From: Alisma plantago-aquatica
Taxonomy: Eukaryota; Streptophyta; Magnoliopsida; Alismatales; Alismataceae
Length of the DNA stretch: 64,000 bases
Direction: 5' to 3'
NCBI GenBank assembly: GCA_963693085.1
Contig: OY856414.1
Span: forward strand, 262,102,001 to 262,166,000
The notes beneath the pieces are model-generated. The model saw only the letters and a list, made by a program, of their open reading frames with translations. It did no database searches and was not told the origin of the DNA. This document shows, in pieces, positions 48,250 through 62,024 of this stretch. The position numbers and the translations under genes were made by a program. Each line of letters opens with the position of its first letter. Position 1 is the stretch's first letter.

Positions 48250-49199
48250 TCATTTAGGGAGTTTTTTTTCCTTTGAGGAACTTCTTTAGAGAGGCCCTAA
48301 TTGTATGATTATCATCATTTAATGATATGATAGTAGAAGACAAACTAGCAATATCATCTCTAGCATGAACAAGGTCGACCTCTAGATAGAGGGCTATAGT
48401 CAATTAAGAATCTTTCTCAAGAGAAATAGAAGCAATATCATTACTAGGCAAGATAGGTCTAGAAGATAAATCATTAACTTGACCAAGCAACCTAGCATTT
48501 TTAGATTTAAGCACTTGAATTTCCTTAAGATAAATATCTCTCTCATCCTTACGAGAATCAACAAGAAGCTTAAATTCAACATTTTCAGTTTTAAGAGTTT
48601 CAAGCTCCTTTAGGCACTTTTGGTAATCTTCCTTAAGAGTTTCAATGTTCTTAATATAGACACTATTCTCTACCTCAAATCCATTGTATTGGAGCTCAAA
48701 ATCAAGATATTGGCCTTGCAATTTATCAATGCTCTCAAGATGAGTTTTCTCATTAAGCTCAAGAATTTCAAGTTTAGCATACAAATCATCAATAATTTTT
48801 CCTAACCTTTTTATTTTAGATTTACACTTAGAAAAAGAAGAATAGGTAGAAACAAGCATGGAAATAATAGATTCCTTGGATAACTCATGCAATCTTACCT
48901 CACCTACCTCACCTACCTCACAAATTTCTTCACTAATAGAGGCCATGAGTGCACTGTGGCACTCTCCATCTTCTTTGAATCCTGAACTACTTGAGGATGA
49001 AGCTTCCCGAGTTGCATGAGTTTCATTCTTGTGTCTTTTCTCCTTCTGGTCCTTACTCGTGTAATTTCTCTCCTTCTTGTACTCTTCCTCCTTCTTGAAG
49101 CTGCCCTTATGGTGTGACTTTCTTGACTTAGGACATTCACTCTTATAGTGTCCCTTTTGTCCACACTTATATCATCTAGGAGTAGAGGAGGAGGCTTTT
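48250..49199 (-). pseudogene. gag: Copia Gag, C-terminal part with zinc knuckle and coiled coil, truncated
   Basis: Nucleocapsid of the copia element. On the minus strand, a CCHC knuckle (CGQKGHYKSEC, about 49165-49133) is followed by a Lys/Arg- and Ser-rich linker and then by a long coiled-coil-like stretch (48946-48404, rich in Leu, Glu and Lys with heptad spacing), as in SIRE-type Gag. A TGA at 49172-49174 sits where the first Cys of the knuckle should be. A stop at 48404 ends the longest piece. The N-terminal half of Gag is missing because the element is cut at 49200. Confidence 0.75.
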
Positions 49200-50470
49200 T
49201 GTGACACCCACATCCCACAATTACCACTAATCATGAGATTAGGGTATATGATTATACTTCACACAAAGTTCACTCCAACTTTTTATTTCTTTGAATTCAA
49301 ACTCTTTGTTTCCTTGTATTCAATCACATAAACAAACTTTACAAAGGCATTAAAACTTGATTACTCTAATATGATCTTAACATTAATGATACACATCTAG
49401 ACATTCATTCTATTCCTCACACATTCATGTACATACAACATGATAACCAGATGTATACTCTATTATTAAGGAAACAAAGATACACATCATCATTTACAAC
49501 TCTCTCACTTCCATACAAGGACCTAGAGTGATAGGGACCTACTAAACTTAACTAATCTCATACTTAACTCCTGTGTCAGATTTACGTTGATGCAATGACA
49601 TCTTCAATCCACGAGTTATCCCTAAAAATTGTGAGTAGAGGGGTGAGCCTACTCGCTCAGTGAATGAGTACTTCAAAGAAACAATCTAAAGTGCTAATAT
49701 AATTATAGATATACTGTTGAGCAACTGATATCAATTATAATAAGAGTAAGCTTTATATATACTAATCATTTACAAACATAAATATTTCAAGATACTCTAG
49801 ATATCTACAAGAGTGAATCAATATATGAACATGCTTGATTAATCTCAAAGAGAACTAATAACTCAGAAACATACAAATGATAATTCAATAATTGCACACA
49901 TTTGGTTAACCTCTTATTCATCTTATTATGCCCTGAACCCACATGAGGTGTACCACAACACACGATAGAATCGTAGCAAGCTACAATCTCACTGTACAAG
50001 TATTAGAAGCATTTTCAGGTTCCTAAGCTTATCTCTTGAGTAAGACCCCATCTATAGCGGGACTCAGCACATATGCCTCTCAGTGGCTAATGGGAGCGAC
50101 TGAATATCTCAGACTCCACCTCTCAACTTGGGTACTCAGGCGGTGAGTCAAAGCCCTCATACTTATTGTGCATCAGTGGACCTACTAACCACTAATCACT
50201 ACAACATGTCACACAGATACCACCGGCATCCCCAGATGGTGTTGGGTACCACACAACTGTAAGGAGTTTGCCCTACTTGTCAAAGCCCCTGCACCCTACT
50301 GGTACGCTATGGCTTACCTCAATCTGGACTACCTCCAATCAGGAAACTGTTTCTTCTCCACAATGCATGCCTCATCTTGTAAGGATTCTACAGTGTTCAG
50401 GGTATCTAAATGTCTAATTCACTCTTAAAGTTCACAATTCAATCAACACATCAACATATCTTAATTTAGC
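49200..50470 (-). mobile_element. Gypsy-type LTR fragment (putative)
   Basis: Starts abruptly with TGTGACACCC inside the copia gag. It has the same order of landmarks as the minus-strand chromovirus LTR: an AAGGACCTAGAGTG segment near 49516, a GTGAGCCTACTCGCTCAGTG hairpin-like segment near 49640, then a CT/AG-rich accession of short direct pieces. No coding region. The right end is lost against the LINE tail at about 50470-50500. A partner LTR is not in the window, so this could be a solo LTR interrupted by the LINE. Right border uncertain. Confidence 0.4.
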
Positions 50471-50489
50471 TTTATAAATTGTTCATTTC

Positions 50490-53400
50490 ATAGATCATCT
50501 GATAATAATTTCTTTTTATCAGTAAGCATGGGGATCCTCTTTTATTCCAACTAATTTTGTAATCTGTACAAGTGTAGTTGGAAAGAAATAGAAAGAGACT
50601 AGCTATATATACTATTAAAGTCAAACTGGATACTATTCCAAATAGCATAAACAGATGGAGTAGTATCATCAAAGATGAACCTATTCCTATGGCACCAAGT
50701 ATGCTATATTACTAAGGAGCAGAGGGTTTTATTCTTCTTTGATGTAAGGTTGACTATGTCTTGTTTGCAAGATGGGATCCTCAACAAAATACCTTGGTTT
50801 TTCCTCCAGATTTCAGTTGAAATTATGCATTCCCAGAAGATGTGTTTGGCAGTCTCATTTGCTTCTTTGCACAGGTTGCATAGAGAGGCCATGTAAAACC
50901 CTCTCCTCTATAGCTTGTCTTCAATGATGAGGCCTTTGAGGAAGAACTTCCAATAGGCAATTTTGACTCTTGGAGGGGTTCTAGTGCTCCATAGCCACAT
51001 AGCCCATGGCACTTTAGGGACTCTGCTCTAACATAGGTTCCTGGCTTTCTTTAAGGTGAATTTATTCATGTCTCTGAAATGGCAGAGGTCCCCATCAACA
51101 GATAGTTTGACTCTACATAGGTTTTTTAGATCCTCAATGCCTCTAATATTAGGAATTGTCCACTCGCCATTAGAGATTATGTTGTTCATATGGAAATTGG
51201 AATTGAGTCTTAGTCTAAGGATAAGGACCTTGTGATCTACAACATGTTTGGAGAGGAACTCTCCAATCACCCATGGGTCTTTCCACAGTTGTATGTTTGC
51301 ACCATTGCCAACTCTGAACTGAACCATATGTAAAATTTTGCCTCTGACTCTTAGTATAGATTCCACATCCAACTTTGAGTCATCTTCGATTTGCAGGTCA
51401 ATAGAGAATCATCTTTCAAGTATTTGTTGTGAATTCACCTGATCCACAATGCGTTCTTTTTGTTAGTGATGTCCCAGAGAAGTCTCATCATGCCTGCAAT
51501 ACCCCAGTCCTTGACCTTGTGAATGCCAAGACCTGCCTCTTACTTTGGCATGCATATTGAATCCCAGTCCACTGAATGGGTGTGTCTATTATTCTCTGTG
51601 TCACCCCAGAGGAAATCTCTACATAGTTTTTCAATTTCTTTGATTGTAGCAGCTGGGAGGGGGAAAACCCCAGTCCAGTACAAGTGGTATGCAAATAAGG
51701 TTGAGATGATTAGCTCCAGCCTTCCTTCCATGGAGAGGAGTCTCATATTCCAGCACTCCAATTTGGTTTTAATTTTGTCAATGAGGGGTGAACACATGGA
51801 CTTGATGAGTCTTCCTCTAAACAAGGGGAGGCCCAAGTATCTAGTTGGGAATTCAGCCTTACTTACATTGAAAACTATTTCAATGTCCAAAGGAGCAGAT
51901 CTGCTCAGGAACAACTAGCTTTTCTCTGGATTGACTTTAAGTCTAGAGACCTCTCTAAACTTCTCCAAGGATATTAATATGCCCACTGCATCACATTTTG
52001 TTGCATCAGAGAAGATGAGAAAATCGTCAGTGAAAATAAGATGTCAAACATCAACTTTTTTAGTTTTCAGAGGAGTGAAGTCTCTTTCTTCAGTAGCCTT
52101 GTCTAGGATAGCAGTTAGTCCCTGCATTCCAATGAAAAAAAGGTAAGGTGCAAGTGGGTCCCCTTGGCAGATACCACTAGTGGTTTGTATCATTTCAGAG
52201 GGAGTCTTGTTGATTAGGATTTGAAAAGAAGTAGTATTCCTACATTCTTCAATCCACCATAACCAACATTGGGGGAATCCCATCCCTTCCATAATGCAAA
52301 GAATATAGCATCTTTCGATTGAGTCATAAGATTTAGTGAGATCCACTTTTAAGCCAAGTTTCTTCTTAGCATATGGCTTCTTGAAATTGTGAACAAGTTT
52401 GTTTGCAAGTAAGATGGCATCTGAGATCCTGCTACCTTTTACAAAGGCACATTGATTTGTAGGCATGGTTACACAGTGATGACTGTATATCTCGTAAGCA
52501 ATTAGGCATCTTGGAAATACCTTGTAGGCATGTTTACATAGTGATATGGGTCTCCAATCTCCAATCTTTAAAGGTTGCTTAACTTTGGGGATAAGAGCAA
52601 CGTATGTTTTGTTCAATTCACATAACATCCTGCCCTTTTGAAAGAAGTCTTTAATGGCTATACATAAGTCTATCTTCACAGTCTCCCAAGATTTCTTAAA
52701 AAAGTGAGCATTCATGCCATCGGTTCCTGGTGCCTTATCATCATCAGAATTTTTGACTATATTGTAGATTTCTTCATCCGTAACCAGACCACAAAGAGAT
52801 TGCACCTAAGTCTCATTGACTTTAGGAAGGTGATCCCATTTGTAAGCATTAACATTGGCTTTCCCTGCATTAAACATAGCTTTATAGTGCTCCACAACAG
52901 ATCTGGAGATGTCTTCTTCATTTCTCAACACATCCCCATTGACTTCCACTAGATTTATTTGGTTTCTGTATCTCCTCATCTTTAGTGATGTATAGAAGAA
53001 TTTGGTATTAGAATCTCAATTCTTCAACCAAAAGATTCTAGATTTTTCTCTAGTCATGGATTCTTCAGCGTTCTTTGCTCCCACTGCTTCTTCTTTCTTT
53101 GCTTCGGTAATTTCCCATAGTAGTTCGTCCCATGGATCTCTATCAGATAATTCTTGCGCTTGTAAGGCCTCCTTGACTTTATTTTCTACTGAGTCTAATA
53201 GGTATCCTGCGTTTTCCCAATTCCATGTTTGCAAACACCTCTTGGCAAGCTTAGTTTTTTGACACATCTTATACAAAGGTGTTCCAGTGATATTGGAGCT
53301 CCATGCCTTCTTGACAGTATCTGAGAAACCTGGCATTGAGGCCCAGTCATTTAAGTATCGGGTGGGGTACTTGGATTGCTTCTTCTCCTCGTCTAGGTGT

Positions 53401-54098
53401 AACACTAAAGCATAGTGATCACTATAAATGGTTGGGAGTTTCTCCAGCCATAAATTCTTAAAATCTTGGAAGATCTTCATGGAGCAGAGAGCATGATCGA
53501 TCTTGCTCCTTGTATTATTTAGGCCCAACTGTTGATTGTTCCAAGTAAAAAAAGGTCATTTGGAATCAATCTCTAGGAGGTCATTCCTCAAAACAACATT
53601 GTTGAAGTCACACATCAATTTTTTAGATGGTAAACTCCTTCCCCTTCTTTCTTATGTCTTACATACTGCATTAAAATCCCCAATAACGATCTAAGGGGCT
53701 TGTAGCTTGGTCTTGATTGCATAAAGGTCCCTCCACAAGGCCTCTCTTTTTGTGTCATCATTCTCTGCTTATAATGCCATGATTTCCAAATTTGTGTTCT
53801 CCATTGTAAGAACAAAGTGGATCATTTGTCTTGTTTGTTTGATCATAGTGATTTTATAATCATCAGAAACCCACATCACCATGATTTTGAATTTGTTGTA
53901 GGTGTTCGAGTTATCAATCCAATGTGCTTTCATCTAGGTGTGCATCATAGCTTTATTAATCTTACTTCTCTTGATTTTTATTTCAGAGAGGATGGCCTTC
54001 GCCCTCCTTAGTTTCGCTCAGACCACATCATGTTTGTTCTAGCAGGACAAACTAGGGATGTTCCAAGCATCTATCGTTGGGAGCTTAACCATTGGAAC
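50490..54098 (-). mobile_element. L1-type LINE, minus strand, broken and interrupted at the endonuclease
   Basis: Non-LTR retrotransposon ORF2 read right to left. Endonuclease: AWNIPSLSC near 54060 at the N-terminal strand, GDFN near 53680, and SKIDHAL near 53490. Linker: 53528-53016. RT: 52805-52044 (ALIPKVKQP, DWRPISLC, GICQGDPLAPYLF), with a catalytic box LIFTDDFLIF at about 52043-52014 just after a stop; the usual residue before DD is Ala. C-terminal zf-RVT-type Cys/His motif: CNLCKEANETAKHIFWEC near 50880-50827. Many stops and frameshifts. A weak A-rich tail lies near 50505-50525. The left LTR of the next element starts at 54099 within the endonuclease, so ORF1 and the 5' end should lie beyond the window. 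Confidence 0.85.
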
Positions 54099-56051
54099 TG
54101 TAATGAGTGAGACCTGAACAGAGATCCACTCAAATGATATAATACATGAGCCATGTAATAATAAAGCAGCAGAAACAAAACTATTACAAAATTACTTCTT
54201 GATTCATTTATACAATTTTTCCTCACCATAATAGGTGATTTTACAAAAAAAAACTTGAACTAAATACAACTAAAGCCATTAGCAGAGGGTAACCCAGCCA
54301 TTCCAAGCTATCCTTAAGTCCATGTCATGTTGGTGATCCTTTTGATTTCTTGTCTTGTAATGTACCTATACCTGAGTGGAAAAGAACATCACCCAAAACA
54401 TAGGAAACAATATAGAGGTCAGCAAAGAGCTGAGTATGCACATATGATAAACACTTTGGGCATTATATATGGTTATAAGTGCAAAAAGAGATGTTCCCAC
54501 AAGAAGGGGGTTATTTGCAATTAGGTTAGTTCAAAAGGAATATAACAAAAGAAATGAGGCATTTTAAAGTTCAGATTACAAACATCAGAATAAAATGTCT
54601 TGCCATAGCACTTTACCACAATCACAACATAAAACAACAAACCTTTTCATGTGTAACAATGTAGACAAAATATACCTAAAATAGGGCCATAACACGATAG
54701 GATCATGGCCTAAAAGAAATAAGGGTGGAAACGCACACCCCGGGTGGAAACGCATGCCCTATAAAAGTATGGTTGTACATAAGTACCACTATTCTAGATA
54801 TTCTAGTCAAACATGTAGAATGCATAAAATAGAGAGGCAAGACTAGCATTTCAGTCAATTTTCATAAAAAGACATTCATAGCAAGTGGGGTACAAGTACC
54901 CTTATGAACAAGGTAGTCCAAAAATAAGAATGATATAATGAGTCAACATTAGGAACTGTAAATGTTCAAGAATTTATATTTCATAAGGAATAATAGCTCA
55001 AAAGATGCATCATTAAAAGAAAGTAGGTTTTAGTCAAATAATGCCCAAAATAAAATAGAGGATGTACATACCTTATGTGTCCAAAAGTTAACTCTAAATA
55101 GGCACTTGGTCCTCACAATCGAGTATTCATCCTAGAAACACATTACATAAGGTAATCAAAACCAAAATAATTTGTGTATACATTCCTACTTTGTATTTTA
55201 TTATTGTTCTTATCCTAGTTCCAATCACCTAATTCCATATTAGGATTTGGGATGCTACATATGTATATCATTATTATGTCAGGTTATATTATGTGAACCA
55301 CCATTTCATTAGGTACTATGTTATGGGTGAATTAGATGTGTATACACGTTTTATTCTCGTGTAAAGTTATGAATTCATATTTTGTTTTGTTTAGATTCAC
55401 ACTTAAGGATTTTAGCTACATTATCAGTATTTGGAATATGTTCATCTTTTTAGGTTATAGTTACTCAATACCACGTCTAATTACTATTAATCTAAATGTT
55501 TATTAAACAAGCTAATAGGAAATTTAGTATATAAAAGCACTGAGCTCCATGTTTATATACCTAACAAGACATCTTACTTAGATATACTCTACCACATATA
55601 CTAGTAGATCAAACCAGTTACGTACTAGTAGATTTGATTTGATATACTCATGAATTCTGAAATTATCTATTGCATAGTAATAGTTCAAGGTTATGATTAG
55701 ACTAGTGGTATCCATGCACAATTAGGGTTGCAAATCAAACTTTTTTCCATATATGCTCCATATCTAGGGTTGCTCTCCTAGTTAGTCATAGAAAACTTTC
55801 ATAATTTCTAATATGGTTATGTAGTGAACTGCTTATTGTACCTCATAGTCATCGTTTAGAATCTTCTCTTCTATTTTTAGAATAACCCACATGTAATAAG
55901 AACATATAATATACTAATATACAAATTATTATAGTCATATGCACTAGATAATACTAATACGCATATTGGTAGGACATGGACAAATTCATATGATTCCTTA
56001 GACATGGTGGGCCATTAGAAACTACTTTGGAGTACTATCCAAATGGTTTTT

Positions 56052-56258
56052 CTATGAAATCATGTGCCACCCTGTAGGGACAAAATGGCATTGTACAAGG
56101 ATATCATGGCCTTCTTCTTCTATGACACCTATACAGAAGCGACTGTTGACAAAAAGTTGAAAGAGGAAGGGATTGTCCCAGTAGAAATTTTTGACATCAT
56201 GTAAGAATTTTTCCTTTGCATGTCCCTTATATTCTAGATGCAGGATATTAGTCTCCAA
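56052..56258 (-). pseudogene. Ty3-gypsy pol fragment (RNase H-integrase junction, Athila/Tat-like)
   Basis: A 68-codon open stretch. KEKFLHDVKNFYWDNPFLF followed by CIGVIEEEGHDILVQCHF resembles the segment just before the integrase zinc domain of Athila/Tat-type polyproteins. It lies inside the block 55979-56330 that is absent from the matching place in the right LTR, so it looks like foreign material inserted into, or retained only in, the left LTR. Assignment is by recognition, without a search. Confidence 0.55.
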
Positions 56259-56563
56259 TTAGTTCAGTAGTCGGTGAACCAAGGAAATTCTACTTCAAAT
56301 TTGAGGAACTAGTCGTGAGGTAAGGAATTACTGAGCTCAATGATGTCCATGAACTAGTATGAGCATGCACATATTATGAGTTGGTTTGTATTACCAATAT
56401 AGGTAGCATGTATGCTATCAAGTATTGCATGATCACATATTCTCTTATCCTATTCAATTGAGTTCTGAAATAAAACTAGAGAAGATGAAGCACTCACCTA
56501 CAGGTGCATATGTCAGACTTGATTCTCCAGATTACTTTAAGTTAGTACTGGCTTCCTCACATC

Positions 56564-57402
56564 CTAAAGCCAATTGAAGGCATCTCCATGTACCTCATGA
56601 ACCAGAAGAGTCTGGTTTGGTATGCATCGGAGATGAACAGGTGAGTCTGCATATTGGTCATCGTCACAGCCGGGGACAATGGAGGAGTAGGCCACAACGT
56701 GGTAGATGGAAGTGCTGGTGTGGGGTTTAGTTGTGGCTATCGCTGATGATGCAGAAGCAGGGAAGGGAGCTGACTGGGTCTGATGGTGGTGGCATGCTTC
56801 CAAGGTCTTAGGCTCCGCTAATCTGGGCAGATGTTGATGATGGTTCAGCGATGGGTTCACCGATAGCATATGAGTTTTCGGTTGCAAGATGTCTGGCGGG
56901 CGACAGTGAAGCAAGCAGACAGACAGAGGGAAAGAGAAGGAGGCACAACATGGCTTGGACGTGGTAGGCCATGCTCTACATCCAGATGGTGGTGTTGCAG
57001 ATCCATACTTGTCAAGGTGAGGTTGGAGGCGTCGGGTCTGTACCCAGTGAGGATCTTCCATGGTGGAGATGATGAGGCACCGATGGGTGGAAGGCGGCAG
57101 TGCCTAGAGGCGTTCTGTGCTGCATGGCGCTTTTCGATGCTGTCAGGCACAGGTGGAAAAGCAACCCGAGGAGAGGTGAGGGAGAAGAGGGATAGGTCAG
57201 GCGGCAGATTGTGCTGAAGTGGAAGTGAGGTTAGATGTTGATGGCGGCAGATGTGCCTGCCACGATGGCTGGTTACAGGTGCTAGCCAAAGGAATCGGGT
57301 TTCCAAAGGCCCGAAGTGAAGATGGGTATGCAGAGAGTGCTTGCAGTTCTCAAGGCGGATCTGGTGGTCGTCGGCCACTGTAGTAGATGGACGTCGGGGC
57401 AC
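56564..57402 (-). other. GC-richer LTR segment with overlapping open frames, function unknown
   Basis: Two overlapping minus-strand frames (57402-56857, 181 aa, beginning MPRRPSTTVADD; and 57061-56564) lie in the GC-richest part of the window. Upstream on the same strand is a long CT-rich leader (about 57600-57420). The proteins are His/Pro/Ser-rich with no domain I recognise. It lies within the LTR of the non-autonomous element, downstream of where its promoter should be. It may simply be a CpG-rich R-U5 region that is open by composition. Confidence 0.3.
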
Positions 57403-58210
57403 TAGGAGAGAAAGAATAGTGGTGGCTAGGGTTAGTTTGAAGAAAGGAAAAAGAAAGGAATAGTGAGGAGGAATAGAAGAGATGAGGAGGAGATGAGGAG
57501 AGAGTGGAAGAGAAGAGGAAGGGAAGAGGGGTAGTGGAGAGGAGGCAGGGAATCGGGGGAGAAGAATAAAGGGGAGGCGGAGAAGAGAAAGAAATGGCCC
57601 TGCCGGACGTCTGCGATCAGCAGATACGAGAGAATATGTTGATCACGTCAAGAGGAGGGAGCGGGTCTCACGGACAAAGAGAACCGATGGCATGGAAATG
57701 TAATTAACATGAATACAAGTGTGTATATTAGTTAGGAATTCAAACTAGTAAACTATTAGGCAATTGAAGTCCGATTGATACCAAAATTGTTAAGTAGACC
57801 AATTAACATGTGAAAAATACAATGGAGCCATCAATTTCACATTTTGAAGATGTTTAATAGTAGATTTCATTATTTGTATATCATACATACATTTAATGTA
57901 TTTAATCATTTTAACACTTATTACACATTAATTTGATTCATTTCATCTTATACTCCTAAGAACATTTTATGGTGTAAAATTAGAGTCAAGCATGGTGTTT
58001 TCTATATTTGTTCCTTAAGTCTTGTTATTTAGTGTATTATGGTTATTTTACATTGCAGACCAAATATTAATGGTATTAATATATCCATGACACTAATTAT
58101 TCTTAATGTGCTTTGTATTGTAGGAAATATAAGGTATGTTAACATAGTGGAATAGGACCTTAGAATAAGAGAAATTTGATACATATGTCTAGATTCGAGT
58201 ATGTTACAAC

Positions 58211-58222
58211 ACTCCTCCGCTT
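58211..58222 (-). other. PPT-like tract of the non-autonomous element
   Basis: AAGCGGAGGAGT on the minus strand, directly before the LTR start TGTAACATAC. Confidence 0.55.
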
Positions 58223-60267
<2,045 letters not shown>

Positions 60268-60272
60268 GAGAG
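60268..60272. other. Target-site duplication of solo LTR (left)
   Basis: GAGAG; perfect partner GAGAG at 61858-61862. Confidence 0.85.
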
Positions 60273-61857
60273 TGATGCAATGATTTTGAGTCGCATTTAT
60301 AGACTTGTTTTACTTGCGTTTTATGTGTTTATTGGTCACTTTGGTGGTTAATATTGCATGATTCACTTACTCTACTCTATAATCCTCTTCAGTATCAAAT
60401 CCCTCATATTTTATCTTGTTGATCATAAATGATTATAATAATGAGTTTTATCTCAGCTGATTTGGCTTTGTCTTGCAATTTCAGGAAAAACGCATATATA
60501 CAGTTGTCGATACCATCGACATCCATCGATAGTATCGACACAGTCATAGGCAGACATCCACAAGGAGCCAAACAGAGTCGATACCATCGACTGGGAAGTC
60601 AATGGTAGTGAGTTACCTTCAGGTTGCCAGCGACCAGCCAGTCGATACTATCGACACATTGGTCGATACTATCGACGTTCTACAACTTCAGTGTCAGAAA
60701 GGCGATAAAACCGACACCTATGGGTGTCGATACCATAGACCCGCGTCGATGGTATCGAGTCTGCATCATGCGGGATGACTGAAAAGAAGGAAGGCTTGCC
60801 GATATCACGAGGGGTCGATACCATCGACCCGTGTCGATGGTATCGACGCCGTCAGATTAGTTTTTGTTCCAGATCGGCCTGAATCTAATGGTGGTGATAT
60901 TTTGGCGACCTAACTTGGTGTTTATACCTAATGACGGCGTCCAGGGGCCACCTATCACATCATTATCCACTACACACATCCTGAGGAGAGTTAGAGAGGA
61001 TAACGGAGCCCAGAAGCATGCCCCAACCATTCTGAGAGCCGAAGAAGACGTTTTCCACCGCCGGAAGGCTGTAGATCGTGCACTCTACGTCGAGGAATGC
61101 TTGGATCTTCTCCGTTCAGGGGTTTACATCACTTCATCCACGTTTTTCTCCATGTTTCCCCTTTCTTCCATCATGTCTTTCTCTGAGATGAACATACAGG
61201 GCTAATCCCCTTTGTCTTTATGATGTTTTTATCATAGTAATTCATAATTTGTCTCTTAAATCCGTGGTATGATTTCGTTTTTTCCACTATTTCATTATGC
61301 TTGATCACCCTAATGATAATCCAATGCCTTTAATTGCTTTGAAAGAAGAATTAATGGTTGAAAAGAGATGAAATTCACATTAACTCATAAATCCTTGAAC
61401 AAGGTGATGTACGGTTAATGGTGGAAACCCAGAGGTTGATTCTAATGCACCTAATTTAGGGTATAGGTTACTACGACGGTGGAACCGACCTAGATTTAGG
61501 TAGTGAATTGTATCACGATAGTGAACAATTCTGACTACATGCCACTACCTAGATTGAGAGATGAATTTGTTTAGCTATATAGAAATTCATACAACGAGAA
61601 CCTGCGGTGAAACCATAATCCTAAAGATTCGCATCTAAATTGATTAAATTCAACATTTAATCGATTGCTTTGCTTTCTTTTATTTTTATTTTCTCTTTAA
61701 TCAACTCTCAAAACATCTTTAACCGGTCTAACTGATTGTGAATAGTTAGTAGTAGTCCACCAACAGTTCAGTGTCCCTGAGTTCGACTCGGGCCTCACAA
61801 AGGCCTATATTACATTGACGCGTGCACTTGGGTTATACGCACGGTAAAAGCATATCA
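60273..61857 (+). mobile_element. Solo LTR, Athila/Tat-type Ty3-gypsy
   Basis: 1585 bp from TGATGCAATGATTTTGAGTC to ACGGTAAAAGCATATCA, with perfect 5-bp target duplications (GAGAG) on both sides. The 3' end (TCCCTGAGTTCGACTCGGGC near 61773, then GCACTTGGGTTATACGCAC) has the form typical of Athila/Tat LTR ends. No internal region follows, so it is a product of LTR-LTR recombination. The open frame 60864-61205 lies within it and shows no known domain. Contains a palindrome array at 60506-60847. Confidence 0.85.
60506..60847. repeat. Array of GTCGATACCATCGAC palindromes
   Basis: About ten copies or near copies of GTCGAT(A/G)(C/G)(C/T)ATCGAC in both orientations, spaced 15-80 bp, some decayed (GGCGATAAAACCGAC). 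Confined to the solo LTR. Confidence 0.85.
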
Positions 61858-61862
61858 GAGAG

Positions 61863-62008
61863 TGTAGGAAATTAAAATATTAGGGTTGAAAACCCTAATT
61901 GAGGGTTCTAATAATAGGCAATAGGTGTATCAACAACCTCTAAGGGTCAGTAACCTAATTAAGGGTCAACCTAAGATAACTTAGAATAGTCAAGTCACCG
62001 ACTTCTTA
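61863..62008 (-). other. Leader segment of the non-autonomous element next to its PBS
   Basis: Non-coding; repeated AACCCTAATT/AATTAGGGT telobox-like motifs. Continues the internal region interrupted by the solo LTR. Confidence 0.5.
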
Positions 62009-62021
62009 GGCTCTGATACCA
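62009..62021 (-). other. Primer-binding site of the non-autonomous element
   Basis: TGGTATCAGAGCC on the minus strand, three bases from the LTR end CAATACA. Initiator tRNA-Met type, as in the chromoviruses. Confidence 0.8.
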
Positions 62022-62024
62022 TTT

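Larger units (their letters stand above)
41109..49199 (-). mobile_element. SIRE-like Ty1-copia retrotransposon, minus strand, 5' end missing
   Basis: In minus-strand order: 3' part of gag, protease, integrase, RT, RNase H, a downstream third ORF and the 3' LTR. The integrase-before-RT order is the copia order. A third ORF after RNase H and repeated TTGTCATTATCAAAA-type PPT regions are features known from SIRE/Maximus elements. The 5' LTR and gag N-terminus are absent, because sequence changes abruptly at 49200 to a gypsy-type LTR. Pol and the third ORF are broken. The left target-duplication candidate is GATAC (41104-41108). Confidence 0.8.
54099..58208 (-). repeat. 3' LTR of the non-autonomous element
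   Basis: TGTAATGAGTGAGACC to GTATGTTACA, about 4.1 kb. It matches 62025-63902 closely as far as 55978. It then diverges for about 350 bp (55979-56330) and matches again at GAGCTCAATGATGTCC (from about 56331; right copy to 64000). The ORF at 54327-54524 and its twin at 62253-62450 are frames through the LTR. Confidence 0.75.

Noticed and set aside
17278..49174. Loss of the first zinc-knuckle Cys to TGA in both the gypsy copy 1 gag (17278) and the copia gag (49172)
   Set aside because: Unrelated elements with single-base changes; most likely coincidence.
50472..50672. 66-aa hydrophobic ORF at the LINE 3' end
   Set aside because: Runs through the LINE 3' untranslated region and shows no family; the real ORF2 end is upstream on that strand.
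54327..54524. Paralogous 65-aa ORF pair (with 62253-62450)
   Set aside because: The two are the same position of the two LTRs of one element; no codon-level sign of selection can be seen.
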